64,000 nucleotides of DNA from Sphingopyxis italica (GCF_011926545.1 NZ_JAATIT010000004.1:248001-312000); one strand, 5' to 3'; counted from the stretch's first letter, positions 9,259 to 17,653 are shown. The notes: generated by a model from the sequence alone, not told the origin. Made by a program: numbers and translations.

Positions 9259-9389
9259 CCCCTCCCGCAAGCGGGAGGGGCAGCGAAACTTGCGAACTTG
9301 TTCGCTAGTTGCAGCGGGGTGGGCAATCGACACCTCGGGAGTTCGCTGCGCTCACGCCCACCCCCAACCCCTTCCGCGTGCGGGAGGGG
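9259..9389. repeat. Composite palindromic element, copy 1 (CCCCTCCCGC family)
   Basis: A perfect hairpin CCCCTCCCGC-AA-GCGGGAGGGG at 9259-9280 and a near copy at 9368-9389 (CCCCTTCCGC-GT-GCGGGAGGGG) flank an inner inverted pair GGGGTGGGC/GCCCACCCC. It lies between the convergent methyltransferase and DsrE-like genes and could also stop transcription, although no U-tract follows. The same architecture recurs inside coaBC at 11717-11836. Confidence 0.75.
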
Positions 9390-9395
9390 AGGTAT

Positions 9396-9770
9396 TCAAT
9401 AAACGATCAGCCGATCCTCGACACCGACTTCGGCCATAAAGCTGACCAGCCCCGCGGCGCGGACGTGCGGCACCAGTTCGGTCGCCGCCATGCCGACGAG
9501 CGCCATGCCCGACTGGCAGACGAAGAGCGCGACCTCCATCGCGACCGCTTCCTCGATCAGCCAGGCGAGGTCGGGCTGCCCCGCCGCGCGGCGCGTCTCG
9601 TCGCCGGCGAAACGCACCGGATCGCGGAGCAACGCCGCGGCTTCGCCCTGCAGGAAAATCCGCACCGGGCGCCCGAGCGCCGCCGCGGCCACCCCGGCTT
9701 CGAGCGCCGCATAGAGCCGCCGCCCTTCGGCGACCGCGACGATGATGTTCAGGCTTGGCATATCGGGCAT
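9396..9770 (-). CDS. DsrE/DsrF-like family protein
   Basis: A small 124-residue protein. The N-terminal beta strand SLNIIVAVAEGRRLYAALEAGVAAAALGRPVRIFLQGEA and the C-terminal ALFVCQSGMALVGM with a central Cys look like the DsrE superfamily, used in sulfur relay and related redox roles. The single Cys near residue 85 occupies the position of the reactive Cys in DsrE-like proteins. It overlaps the 3' end of the MoeB/ThiF-like gene by 22 bases (13 if the internal ATG at residue 4 is used). Adjacency to an E1-like enzyme is compatible with a sulfur-transfer role, but that is inference. Confidence 0.6.
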   Translation of the reverse strand: MPDMPSLNIIVAVAEGRRLYAALEAGVAAAALGRPVRIFLQGEAAALLRDPVRFAGDETRRAAGQPDLAWLIEEAVAMEVALFVCQSGMALVGMAATELVPHVRAAGLVSFMAEVGVEDRLIVY

Positions 9771-10498
9771 TCGGCGTCCTCGGGCACGCCGACTTCGCGC
9801 CAGCGGCGATCGAGCATGTCGACGATCGCGAGCCGGCCCAAAAGCGGCTGTCCCCAGCCGGAAAGCGCACGCACCGCTTCCAGCGCCGCCACCGTGCCGA
9901 TCATCCCCGCGAGCGCGCCCATCACGCCGGTTTCGGCGCAGTTGATCCCTGGCCGGTCGGGGTCGTTGCCGACGAGGCAGGCGTAGCAGGCGTCCCCCGC
10001 GCGCCAGCCCTCATAGAGCGCGACCTGCCCCTCGAAGGCGCCGATCGCGGCGCTGAGCAGCGGGATTTCGAGCGCGACCGCGGCGCGATTGACCGCGAGC
10101 CGCGTGGTGAAATTGTCGCAGCCGTCGAGGATCAGGCTCGCGCCCGTCAGCAGCGCCTCGGCATTGGCTTCATCGAGCCGCTCGGCAACCGCGACGGCCG
10201 CGACATGCGGGTTGATCCGCCGCGCCGCCTCGGCCGCGACCTCGGCCTTCAGCGCGCCGATATCGGCGTCGGTGAACAGCGGCTGGCGGTGGAGGTTCGA
10301 CAGCTCGACGACGTCGTGATCGATGATCGTCAACTTGCCGACGCCCGCCGCCGCGAGATACGTGATCGCGGGACAGCCGATTCCGCCAGCCCCGATGAGG
10401 GCGACATGCGCGGCTTTCAGCTTCGCCTGTCCCGCACCGCCAAAGGCCGGAAGAATGATCTGGCGCGCATAGCGGTCGAGTTCGGCGTCGCTTAGCAC
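9749..10498 (-). CDS. moeB: HesA/MoeB/ThiF family E1-like adenylyltransferase
   Basis: A 249-residue ATP-dependent adenylyltransferase that activates the C-terminal Gly of a ubiquitin-like sulfur carrier (MoaD or ThiS). The nucleotide-binding GAGGIGCP is near residues 36-43, followed by the DHDVVELSNLHRQ motif with the family Arg finger region, DGCDNFTTR, and zinc-binding pairs CYAC (near 162) and CPIC at the C-terminus. GINCAETGVMG provides the conserved Cys near 175. It lacks a C-terminal rhodanese domain, so it is a short MoeB/ThiF type; MoeB versus ThiF cannot be decided here. It starts with GTG, overlapping the dut stop by one base. Confidence 0.85.
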   Translation of the reverse strand: MLSDAELDRYARQIILPAFGGAGQAKLKAAHVALIGAGGIGCPAITYLAAAGVGKLTIIDHDVVELSNLHRQPLFTDADIGALKAEVAAEAARRINPHVAAVAVAERLDEANAEALLTGASLILDGCDNFTTRLAVNRAAVALEIPLLSAAIGAFEGQVALYEGWRAGDACYACLVGNDPDRPGINCAETGVMGALAGMIGTVAALEAVRALSGWGQPLLGRLAIVDMLDRRWREVGVPEDAECPICQA

Positions 10499-11046
10499 TA
10501 TTCGCCCGGACGGCGCAGCTTGATGCCCGACAGCGAGGCGAGGCCCGCCATGTCCGCGGTCTCGTCGACCGCATCGCTTTCGACCCCGGTCGATCCGAAA
10601 CCGCCCGCGCCGCGCGTCGTCTCGTCGAGCGTCTCGACTTCGGCAAAGGCCGCGCGCTGGACCGGGGCGGGCACAAGCTGGGCGATGCGATCGCCGCGTT
10701 GGATCTCGAACGGCTCGTCGCCCAGATTGGCGAGGATGACCTTCACTTCGCCGCGATAGTCGCTGTCGATCGTGCCCGGCGTGTTGAGGCAGGTGACGCC
10801 ATGCTTGAGCGCGAGGCCCGAGCGCGGGCGCACCTGAACCTCATAGCCTGCCGGGATCGCCATCGCGAAGCCCGTCGCGACCGCTTGGCGCGCGCCGGGG
10901 CGGAGTGTCAGCGTTTCGGCCGCGACGACGTCCATTCCCGCCGCGCCGTCCGACGCATAGGCGGGAAGAGGCAGGCCGCCGCCGTTCGGCAGCCGCTGGA
11001 TGGCGATTTCAATCGCGTTCAAGGGGGGCGCGTTTTTCGAGTTCAT
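10498..11046 (-). CDS. dut: dUTP diphosphatase
   Basis: A 182-residue homotrimeric dUTPase, hydrolysing dUTP to dUMP. The five motifs are visible: AGMDVVA (I), [11 protein letters not shown] (II), [13 protein letters not shown] (III, with the catalytic Asp and substrate Tyr), RIAQLV (IV) and [10 protein letters not shown] (V). About 28 residues follow motif V, whereas many bacterial dUTPases end there; this acidic then basic tail (ending KLRRPGE) is an unusual extension of unknown role. The start overlaps the end of coaBC by 38 bases. The coaBC-dut pair is a common arrangement in alphaproteobacteria. Confidence 0.95.
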   Translation of the reverse strand: MNSKNAPPLNAIEIAIQRLPNGGGLPLPAYASDGAAGMDVVAAETLTLRPGARQAVATGFAMAIPAGYEVQVRPRSGLALKHGVTCLNTPGTIDSDYRGEVKVILANLGDEPFEIQRGDRIAQLVPAPVQRAAFAEVETLDETTRGAGGFGSTGVESDAVDETADMAGLASLSGIKLRRPGE

Positions 11047-12376
11047 CGGCGATCTTTTCCATCAATTTTCGGGCGACGGCCGCTTTGGGCAGCCGATCCC
11101 AGCTGTCCACGCCGTCTTGGCTGACGATATGCACTTGGTTGCTTTCGCCGCCCATCGGGTCGGCCGAAACATCATTCGCGACGATCCAGTCGCATCCCTT
11201 GCGCGCGAGCTTTGCCTGCGCATGGGCAATGAGGTCGTTCGTCTCGGCGGCAAAGCCGATCAGCAGCGGCGGGCGCTGCGGGCTCTTGGCCAGCCCTGCC
11301 AGGATGTCGGGGTTCTCGGCAAGCGCGAGCGGCGGAACCTGCCCGCTGCCGTCCTTCTTGATCTTTTGCGGCGCGGTGTCGGCGGCGCGCCAGTCGGCGA
11401 CCGCGGCGACCATGATCGCGGCATCGACGGGCAGGCCCTGTTCCACTTCGGCCGCCATCTCGTTCGCGGTCTCGACATCGATACGGATCACGCCGGGCGG
11501 CGTCGGCAGCGGCACCGGTCCCGCGATCAGCAGCACCTCGGCGCCTGCTTCGGCGGCGGCGGCGGCGATCGCGAAGCCTTGCTTGCCGCTCGACCGGTTG
11601 GCGATGTAGCGCACCGGGTCGATCGGCTCGTGCGTCGGGCCGGCGGTGATCAGGATGCGCCGCCCGAACAGCGGGCGATGGTTCGCGGGCGCGAAATCGG
11701 ACTGGCCATCCAAGTCCCCCTCCCGCTTGCGGGAGGGGCTAGGGGAGGGCATGTCGGCAGACGAACGAAAGTCGTCTAATGGTAAGACTAACGACGAAAC
11801 AGGCCCTCCCCCGACCCCTCCCGCAAGCGGGAGGGGAGAAGAAAACGCCGCGTCGATCGCCGCCTTGATCGCCACCGGCTCGGGCAGGCGGCCGGGGCCA
11901 TATTCGCCGCACGCCATCTCGCCCTCGTCGGGCTCCATCACCGTCACGCCGTCGCCGCGCAGCGTGGCGACATTGCGTCGCGTCGCGGCGTGCAGCCACA
12001 TGCGCACATTCATCGCGGGTGCGGCGAGCACCGGCTTGTCGGTCGCAAGCAGCAATGTCGTCGCAAGGTCGTTGGCGATTCCTGCGGCCATCTTCGCCAT
12101 CAAATCGGCGGTCGCGGGCGCGACGACGACCAGGTCGGCTTCGCGGCTCAATTGGATATGCCCCATCTCGACCTCGTCCTTCAGGTCGAAGAGGCTGGTG
12201 TAGACCTTGTTTTCGGAGAGCGCGGCGAGCGTCAGCGGCGTGACGAACTGCTCGCCCGCGCGGGTAATCACGCAGCGCACGACATAACCCGCCTTGCGGA
12301 GCAGACGAACGAGTTCGATGCTCTTATACGCGGCAATGCCGCCGCCGATGATCAGCAGGATGCGCGGGGCGGCCAT
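11009..12376 (-). CDS. coaBC: Bifunctional CoaBC with a palindromic-element-derived linker
   Basis: The CoaC half (phosphopantothenoylcysteine decarboxylase) has [14 protein letters not shown], the flavin region, the APAMNVRMW motif near residue 115 and a GGGG-like region. The CoaB half (phosphopantothenate-cysteine ligase) has [19 protein letters not shown] near residue 245, KIKKDG and the IVANDV strand. Together they convert phosphopantothenate plus Cys to phosphopantetheine. The chain is 455 residues, about 45 more than usual; the excess (about residues 180-226) is encoded by the palindromic element at 11717-11836 and lies between the domains. I choose ATG 12376 (MAAPRILL) over an upstream TTG because it overlaps the stop of a 17-codon ORF (TGATG). 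Confidence 0.92.
   Translation of the reverse strand: MAAPRILLIIGGGIAAYKSIELVRLLRKAGYVVRCVITRAGEQFVTPLTLAALSENKVYTSLFDLKDEVEMGHIQLSREADLVVVAPATADLMAKMAAGIANDLATTLLLATDKPVLAAPAMNVRMWLHAATRRNVATLRGDGVTVMEPDEGEMACGEYGPGRLPEPVAIKAAIDAAFSSPLPLAGGVGGGPVSSLVLPLDDFRSSADMPSPSPSRKREGDLDGQSDFAPANHRPLFGRRILITAGPTHEPIDPVRYIANRSSGKQGFAIAAAAAEAGAEVLLIAGPVPLPTPPGVIRIDVETANEMAAEVEQGLPVDAAIMVAAVADWRAADTAPQKIKKDGSGQVPPLALAENPDILAGLAKSPQRPPLLIGFAAETNDLIAHAQAKLARKGCDWIVANDVSADPMGGESNQVHIVSQDGVDSWDRLPKAAVARKLMEKIADELEKRAPLERD
11717..11836. repeat. Palindromic element inserted in frame within coaBC
   Basis: Each end carries a perfect hairpin: CCCCTCCCGC-TT-GCGGGAGGGG at 11717-11738 and CCCCTCCCGC-AA-GCGGGAGGGG at 11815-11836. 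Each is followed inward by matching GGGGAGGGC/GCCCTCCCC blocks, giving near-perfect 34-base inverted arms around a 52-base spacer. The same family stands between genes at 9259-9389. Here it is translated without a stop as a Pro/Ser/Gly-rich linker between the CoaC and CoaB domains. Confidence 0.85.
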
Positions 12377-12429
12377 CAGCGGTGGCAAGCCTGCCCGGTG
12401 CGGGCGGCGATCGACAGGGGGTGATTCAT
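12376..12429 (-). CDS. 17-residue leader-type ORF coupled to coaBC
   Basis: Encodes MNHPLSIAARTGQACHR. It has a strong ribosome binding site, AAGGAG six bases before the ATG, better than anything immediately upstream of coaBC itself, and its TGA overlaps the coaBC ATG as TGATG. This suggests it feeds ribosomes to coaBC or acts as an attenuating leader peptide. The penultimate residues are Cys-His; Cys is a substrate of CoaB, so a Cys-responsive leader is conceivable, but a single Cys codon is weak support. It is not proven to be expressed. Confidence 0.45.
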   Translation of the reverse strand: MNHPLSIAARTGQACHR

Positions 12430-12473
12430 CGCCGTCTCCTTCGCCATCCAGTTATGCGCTTCGGCTCTCCAGT

Positions 12474-13586
12474 TCAAGGAGAGGCCGGAATCGGGGCGGC
12501 AACGGGTTGCGCCGGCTGTCGCAGCGCGCGGGCGAGACCGGCTAGCGCGGCGGGCGCAAAGGCGAGGCCGATGAACAGCGTCGGCGTCACGAGCATCGCC
12601 CAATAGAAGTTGGCGGGACGCGCAAAGAGCATCAGCAGCGCGGCGTAGCCAAGCTGGATCAGCAACACTGCCAGCCCCAGCCGCGACCGCCACGCCGCCC
12701 AGCCGAGCAGCGCGAGCGGGACGAGCAGGGCGGCCACCCAGCCTTCGAAAAAGCGTAGCAGCGAGGATGTCTGAACGAAGGATAGATAGGCGATCCAGCC
12801 GCCCTGTCCGTGCCAGCCCTGACTTGCCGGGTCGGCGGGAGTGATGACTGCCGAGAGCGTCGTGACATGCGCCGCAAGGCCCCCGGCGAAACATAGGCCG
12901 ATCGCCAGCCATCCGGCGGCCGCGCGCCAGTCGCGGTCGATCAGCGCGAACAATCCGAACAGCATCGCGACGGGCACGATCGTCTCGCGGATCGCCAGCG
13001 CGGCGGCGATGATGACCATCGCGAGCCACGGGCGGGCGGGGCGATAGAGCGCCAGCGCGAGCGCGAGGAGCGCACCCGCCGCGACTTCGTGGATAAACAG
13101 CCATTCGCGCGCCGCGAGCTGCGTCAGGTTCGCCGCGACGAACAGCGCGCCGATCGGGGCATAGCGGGGGATCCCGGCTTCGGTCCGCAATCGTCGATAC
13201 CAGGCGACAATCGCCGCCCCGCCGACAAGGAGGAAAAGAAACATCGTCTTTTGCTCACCCAGCGCGGCGACGATGTGGGCCAGCGTCGGCAGGCGCACGG
13301 TGACGAAGGGGCGCAGCGGATAATGTCCACTGCGATGTTCGGCCGCCGCCGCCGTATAATAGGATTCGCCCGCCGCGACACGCTGCGCGATGCGGGCATA
13401 GAGCGCATGATCGCCGACGAGGCCGTCGAAATGCGCCGCCGAAGGGCTCGCAACCGCGACATGATTGCGGCCGACGCCGCCCGCCGCGCCCCACGCCATC
13501 AGCAGCGCCATCAAGCTGAGCACGGCCGCCGCGACCGGGCGCGAAACGCGCGCGAAGCGGTTCCAGCCGGGCGCGGCGCGCGTCAT
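12474..13586 (-). CDS. Multi-pass membrane protein, GT-C-like
   Basis: A 370-residue integral membrane protein with about nine to ten predicted TM segments (for example AAAVLSLMALLMAWGAAGGV, MFLFLLVGGAAIVAWY, LLALALALYRP and LGLAVLLIQLGYAALLMLF). The first large loop contains FDGLVGDHALYARIAQRVAAG, an acidic motif in the position typical of GT-C glycosyltransferases that use polyprenyl-phosphate sugars. I do not recognise a specific family. The start ATG overlaps the stop of the truncated GtrA gene (ATGA), so the two once formed an operon. That partner type fits a role in transferring a lipid-linked sugar, which is inference. Confidence 0.6.
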   Translation of the reverse strand: MTRAAPGWNRFARVSRPVAAAVLSLMALLMAWGAAGGVGRNHVAVASPSAAHFDGLVGDHALYARIAQRVAAGESYYTAAAAEHRSGHYPLRPFVTVRLPTLAHIVAALGEQKTMFLFLLVGGAAIVAWYRRLRTEAGIPRYAPIGALFVAANLTQLAAREWLFIHEVAAGALLALALALYRPARPWLAMVIIAAALAIRETIVPVAMLFGLFALIDRDWRAAAGWLAIGLCFAGGLAAHVTTLSAVITPADPASQGWHGQGGWIAYLSFVQTSSLLRFFEGWVAALLVPLALLGWAAWRSRLGLAVLLIQLGYAALLMLFARPANFYWAMLVTPTLFIGLAFAPAALAGLARALRQPAQPVAAPIPASP

Positions 13587-13894
13587 TTGCGCCAGGTCAG
13601 CGCCGACGACATGGCGAAGTTCCAGATCGCGCCGACGACGACGCCCGCGACGCCCGCGACCCACCAGCGTTCGTTATGCCCCGCCATCCACGTGCCGATG
13701 CCGATGTTGGCGACCGCGCCGAGCGCCGAAATCGCATAGAAGCTCGCAAGTCCGCCGATAAGGCGCCAGCCCTTCAACTTGCGGTCGGCATAGGTGAAGC
13801 TGTTGTTGAGGAAGAAGTTGAAGGCGATCGCGGTCATCACCGCCGCCGTCTGCGCGGTGACGAAGGCGGATTTCGCGTCCGGGTTCGGTCGAGG
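13583..13894 (-). pseudogene. GtrA-domain remnant (5'-truncated)
   Basis: Reading from a TGA at 13895-13897, the frame encodes about 100 residues whose latter part (NFFLNNSFTYADRKLKGW and later GAIWNFAMSSALTWRK) matches the C-terminal two-thirds of GtrA flippase-like domains, often fused behind a dolichol-phosphate-mannose-type glycosyltransferase. The first TM helix and any glycosyltransferase domain are missing. The likely surviving starts are GTG 13840 or ATG 13837, giving about 85 residues. The upstream 60 bases, next to the ubiB stop, are AT-richer and unrelated, which suggests a deletion junction. A functional short GtrA cannot be excluded because the rest of the frame is intact. Confidence 0.6.
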
Positions 13895-13953
13895 TCAGGC
13901 CTTAATGATTTAGGGTAAATGTCTGGTAACCAAGCGCGCCCGGTGTGCGGCGT

Positions 13954-15507
13954 TCAGCCGAGCCAGGTCAGGATGCCGGCGCCCGCCGCCGCGCCGGCGA
14001 GCGCGGTCAGCGCGTAACGCCACCATCGTTTTCTTTCACCCTTGTCCCACATCAACGGAATGTCGGGCAGCGGCGGTGCGGGCGGAGCGGCGCCCTTCCT
14101 CGGCAATTGGGCGTCGAGGCGGCGGATGATGTCGGGGATCAGCGCGAGCGTCTTGCCCTGTTCGCGCAGGCCATCGGCCAGCGCGGCTTCGGGGCCGAGT
14201 TCGTCGCGGATCCATTCGCTGACGAAGGGGCCCGACACGTCCCACATGTTGATCTTGGGATCGAGCATCGTCGCGACGCCCTCGACCATCACCATCGTTT
14301 TCTGAAGCAGCAGCAGGTGCGGCTGCGTCTGCATGTCGAAATCGCGCGTGATCGCGAACAGACCATCGAGCATCTGCCCGACCGAAAGCTCGCTCACCGG
14401 CTTGCCGCGCATCGGCTCGCCGACCGCGCGCAGCGCCGTCGCGAATTCCTCGACGCTGTGATAGTCGGGCACATATTGCGCCTCGAAATGAATCTCGGCG
14501 ACGCGGCGGTAATTGCCCGTGGTCAGCCCATAGAGGATTTCGGCGAGCCAGTAGCGCGCCTGGCGGTTGATCCGCCCCATGATCCCGAAATCGACCGCGG
14601 CGATCGTCCCGTCGGCCGTCACGAACAAATTGCCCTGGTGCATGTCGGCGTGGAAAAAGCCTTCCGCAATGGCTTGCCGCAGGAAGGCGTTGACGAGGTT
14701 CGCCGACAAGGCCTCCATGTCGTGCCCCGCGGCGATGAGCGCGTCGCGGTGCGAAATCTTGATGCCGTCGATCCAGTCGAGCGTCATCACGCGGCTCGCG
14801 GTGCGGTCCCAGTCGATCGCGGGGACTTCATAGGTCGGCACCCCGACCATCGCGTCGGCAAGCTCGGACGCCGAGGCGGCCTCGCGGCGGAGATCGAGCT
14901 CGCGCAAGGTCCAGCGCCGGAAATTCGCGATGACCTCGCGCGGGCGCAGCCGCGTCGCTTCGCCGCCGAGCGCCTCAAGATGCGCGGCCGCCCATTCATA
15001 GGTGTCGATGTCGCGCGCGAATTGCTTGTCGATGCCGGGGCGGCGCACTTTGACAGCCACCTTGCGGCCTTCGGTCGTCACGGCGCGATGAACCTGCGCG
15101 ATCGAGGCCGAGCCGACGGGCTCGGGGTCGAACTCGCTATAGAGGCTTTCGAGCGGCACCTCGAAGGTCGCCTCGATTTCCTGCCGGATGCGTTCGAACG
15201 CGACGGGCGCAAGCGCGTCCTGCAGCGTGAGCAGATTATGCGCCGCGTCCTCCCCGACGAGGTCGGGGCGCGTCGCGAGCGTTTGCCCGAGTTTGACCGC
15301 CGCGGGGCCGATCGCCTGGAAAGCGGCGGCATAGTCGGGCGTTTTCGGCTGGATCGTACCAAAGCGCGCGATGCGGCAGAGGCGCTTGACCCCCGGCGGC
15401 GTCTGCGGCGCGGTTTCGATCCCGCGCAAAGCGCCGTGGCGCGCCAGAATGCGCCCCCACTTCAGCAGCCGGACGATATGGATGACGGGTCGGGTCAAGC
15501 TTTCCAC
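13954..15507 (-). CDS. ubiB: Ubiquinone biosynthesis protein UbiB (atypical kinase/ATPase)
   Basis: A 517-residue ADCK/UbiB-family protein needed for coenzyme Q synthesis. The diagnostic KxGQ motif is in AAVKLGQTLATRPDLVG near residue 75. The protein-kinase-like fold shows ASIAQVHRA (the Ala-rich nucleotide loop), KVAVKVRRPG, GFFHADMHQGNLF (catalytic loop) and VDFGIMGR (the DFG-like motif). Two C-terminal hydrophobic stretches (ending AAAGAGILTWLG) anchor it in the membrane. It starts with GTG inside the ubiE stop region, overlapping ubiE by 13 bases. ubiE-ubiB-coaBC-dut is a common alphaproteobacterial order, here interrupted by the GtrA remnant and the membrane protein. Confidence 0.95.
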   Translation of the reverse strand: MESLTRPVIHIVRLLKWGRILARHGALRGIETAPQTPPGVKRLCRIARFGTIQPKTPDYAAAFQAIGPAAVKLGQTLATRPDLVGEDAAHNLLTLQDALAPVAFERIRQEIEATFEVPLESLYSEFDPEPVGSASIAQVHRAVTTEGRKVAVKVRRPGIDKQFARDIDTYEWAAAHLEALGGEATRLRPREVIANFRRWTLRELDLRREAASASELADAMVGVPTYEVPAIDWDRTASRVMTLDWIDGIKISHRDALIAAGHDMEALSANLVNAFLRQAIAEGFFHADMHQGNLFVTADGTIAAVDFGIMGRINRQARYWLAEILYGLTTGNYRRVAEIHFEAQYVPDYHSVEEFATALRAVGEPMRGKPVSELSVGQMLDGLFAITRDFDMQTQPHLLLLQKTMVMVEGVATMLDPKINMWDVSGPFVSEWIRDELGPEAALADGLREQGKTLALIPDIIRRLDAQLPRKGAAPPAPPLPDIPLMWDKGERKRWWRYALTALAGAAAGAGILTWLG

Positions 15508-16232
15508 CCACTATGGATCGCCACCAGCCCGCCCAAAATCGGTTCGACCTTGACCGCGGTGAAGCCCGCCTCGCGGATCATCTGCGCGAATTTGGGCATC
15601 GGCGGAAAACGGCGGATCGATTCGATCAAATAGCGATAGCTGTCCTCGTCGTCGGCGATCAGCTTGCCGAGCTTGGGGACGAGGTGATGCGAATAAGCGT
15701 CATAAGCTTGCGCGAAACCGGGCCATTCGTTGGTCGAAAATTCGAGACAGAAGAAACGCCCGCCATAGCGCAGCACGCGATGCGCTTCCCGCAGCGCGGC
15801 CGGAATGTCGGTGACGTTGCGAATGCCGAAGGCGATCGTATAGGCATCGAAAAACTGGTCGGGGAACGACAGCTTCTCGGCATTTTGCTCGGACCAGACG
15901 AGGCTGTCGATGCCGCGCTCGGCGGCGCGTTCCACACCGACGCCGAGCATGTCGGGGTTGATGTCGGCAACAGTGATGCTCGCGCCGAAGCGCTCCATGC
16001 GGAACGCGATGTCGCCGGTGCCGCCCGCCATGTCGAGGATCGTCTCGCCCTCGCGCGGTTTGACGCGGCGTACGAAGCGGTCCTTCCACAGGCGGTGCAT
16101 GCCCCCCGACATCGCGTCGTTCATAATGTCGTATTTGCGCGCGACGCGGCTGAACACTTCACCAACCATCGCGGTCTTCGCGCCCGCGGGGACCTGTTCA
16201 TAGCCGAAGCTGACGGTGTCGGGAGTGGCCAT
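15495..16232 (-). CDS. ubiE: Demethylmenaquinone/ubiquinone C-methyltransferase
   Basis: A 245-residue SAM-dependent C-methyltransferase of quinone synthesis. The family signatures are VFSRVARKYDIMNDAMSGGMHRLWKD, motif I ILDMAGGTGDIAFRM, the FDAYTIAFGIRNVTD signature (ubiE pattern 2) and the C-terminal GFTAVKVEPILGGLVAIHSGWKA. The start MATPDTVSFGYEQV at 16232 is chosen over an in-frame extension upstream because family members begin here and the extension is Arg-rich. It is divergent from mutM, with about 90 bases between, and leads the ubiE-ubiB operon. Confidence 0.95.
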   Translation of the reverse strand: MATPDTVSFGYEQVPAGAKTAMVGEVFSRVARKYDIMNDAMSGGMHRLWKDRFVRRVKPREGETILDMAGGTGDIAFRMERFGASITVADINPDMLGVGVERAAERGIDSLVWSEQNAEKLSFPDQFFDAYTIAFGIRNVTDIPAALREAHRVLRYGGRFFCLEFSTNEWPGFAQAYDAYSHHLVPKLGKLIADDEDSYRYLIESIRRFPPMPKFAQMIREAGFTAVKVEPILGGLVAIHSGWKA

Positions 16233-16324
16233 GGAGCGTGCGCCTTTGCGGGGAGAAATTCTGTTGCGACGGCCTTTAGCCGGGCCTTGTCGCGCAAGCA
16301 AATGCCAGTTACCGCGATGTCGAA

Positions 16325-17137
16325 ATGCCCGAACTACCCGAAGTCGAAACCACCGTGCGCGGTCTTGCCCCCTTCCTCGAAGGCCAGCGGCTGACCTCGG
16401 TCATCACCTTTCGCCCCGACCTGCGCCGTCCCTTTCCCGCCGATCTCGCGCAGCGCCTGACCGGCGCGACGGTCACGACCCTGTCGCGCCGCGCCAAATA
16501 TGGCGTGATCTCGACCGACCGCGACGATCATATGATCTTCCACCTCGGCATGTCGGGACGCTGGCGCACCGAGGGTGGCGAGGCGGGCAAGCATGACCAT
16601 CTGCTGCTCGAAACGGGGGCGGGACACCGGCTTTTCCTCCACGATCCGCGCCGCTTCGGTTCGGTCGATCTGGTGAGCGGCGATCCGCTGACGCGCTTTG
16701 CATCCTTCGTGACGCTGGGTCCTGAGCCGCTGTCGGACGCCTTCGACGCCGCCTATCTGGCCAGCGCGCTCGCCGGGCGCCGCGCGCCGGTCAAGGCGAT
16801 GCTGCTCGATCAGACGATCGTCGCGGGGCTCGGCAACATCTATGTCTGCGAGGCGCTCAACATGGCGCGTATTGCGCCGACGAAGCCCGCCGCCGACGTA
16901 TCGAAGGCCAGGCTGGCGGCGCTGGTGCCCGCGATCAAGGATGTGCTGGCGGCGGCGATCGCGGCGGGCGGATCGACCTTGCGCGACTTCCTTGGCCCGG
17001 AAGGCGATCTCGGCTATTTCGCGAAGGACTGGCGCGTCTATGGCCGCGAGGGCGAGGCTTGCGAATGCGGCGGCACGATCGCGCGGATCGTGCAATCGGG
17101 CCGGTCGACCTTCTTTTGCCCAAAATGCCAACGATAA
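16325..17137 (+). CDS. mutM: Formamidopyrimidine-DNA glycosylase
   Basis: A 270-residue bifunctional glycosylase/AP lyase excising 8-oxoguanine. The N-terminal PELPEVETTVRGL gives the catalytic Pro2 and Glu3. The conserved Lys is in RRAKYGV near residue 58, the helix-two-turn-helix is at LLDQTIVAGLGNIYVCEAL, and the C-terminal zinc finger is CECGG...FFCPKCQR. All catalytic residues look intact. It is divergent from ubiE; rpsT follows after a 190-base gap in which I see no gene. Confidence 0.95.
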   Translation: MPELPEVETTVRGLAPFLEGQRLTSVITFRPDLRRPFPADLAQRLTGATVTTLSRRAKYGVISTDRDDHMIFHLGMSGRWRTEGGEAGKHDHLLLETGAGHRLFLHDPRRFGSVDLVSGDPLTRFASFVTLGPEPLSDAFDAAYLASALAGRRAPVKAMLLDQTIVAGLGNIYVCEALNMARIAPTKPAADVSKARLAALVPAIKDVLAAAIAAGGSTLRDFLGPEGDLGYFAKDWRVYGREGEACECGGTIARIVQSGRSTFFCPKCQR

Positions 17138-17326
17138 TGCGGGATATTGCCCGCAAAGCCATTGACCAAATCGCCCTTCATCGCTATGCGCGCACCCTTC
17201 GAGCAGGGTCCGGGCGTCCGGAACCGGCCGCATCCGGACATTGATTCGCTGCAACTCGCGCGATTCGGCTGCTCCGTTTAGGCTGTGCTCCGACCATGTA
17301 GACCGTTTGAAAGACTAGAGGAATTT

Positions 17327-17590
17327 ATGGCCAATACGCCGCAGGCAAAAAAGCGCATCCGCCGCAACACCGCGCGCACCATCGTGAACAAGAATCGCGT
17401 TTCGCGCATTCGCACGCTGGTGAAGAAGGTCGAAAACGCCGTCGCCGCCGGTGACAAGGACGGCGCTGCCGCCGCGCTGAAGGCGGCGCAGCCCGAAATG
17501 GCGCGCGGCGTTGCCAAGGGCGTGCTCCATAAGAACACCGTGGCCCGCAAATATTCGCGCCTGACCAAGAGCGTGAACGCGATCGCCTGA
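17327..17590 (+). CDS. rpsT: 30S ribosomal protein S20
   Basis: An 87-residue basic protein that binds 16S rRNA. The start [14 protein letters not shown], then [18 protein letters not shown] and the C-terminal [22 protein letters not shown], are typical S20. AGAGG precedes the ATG at 17327. A longer in-frame start at 17285 is rejected because its product lacks homology. A strong rho-independent terminator follows 24 bases after the stop, so rpsT is probably monocistronic. Confidence 0.97.
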   Translation: MANTPQAKKRIRRNTARTIVNKNRVSRIRTLVKKVENAVAAGDKDGAAAALKAAQPEMARGVAKGVLHKNTVARKYSRLTKSVNAIA

Positions 17591-17613
17591 TCTCTCGCGT
17601 CCCGAAAGGGAAC

Positions 17614-17653
17614 AAAAAGGACCCGCCGGCATCTTGCCTGCGGGTCCTTTTTT
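17614..17653 (+). terminator. Rho-independent terminator of rpsT
   Basis: The inverted repeat AAAGGACCCGC/GCGGGTCCTTT is separated by a 13-base loop and followed by a T-run (TCCTTTTTTG), a textbook intrinsic terminator directly after rpsT. Confidence 0.95.

Noticed and set aside
13945..15633. Plus-strand open frame of about 560 codons across ubiB
   Set aside because: Antisense shadow of ubiB and ubiE, His/Arg-rich composition, no family signature.
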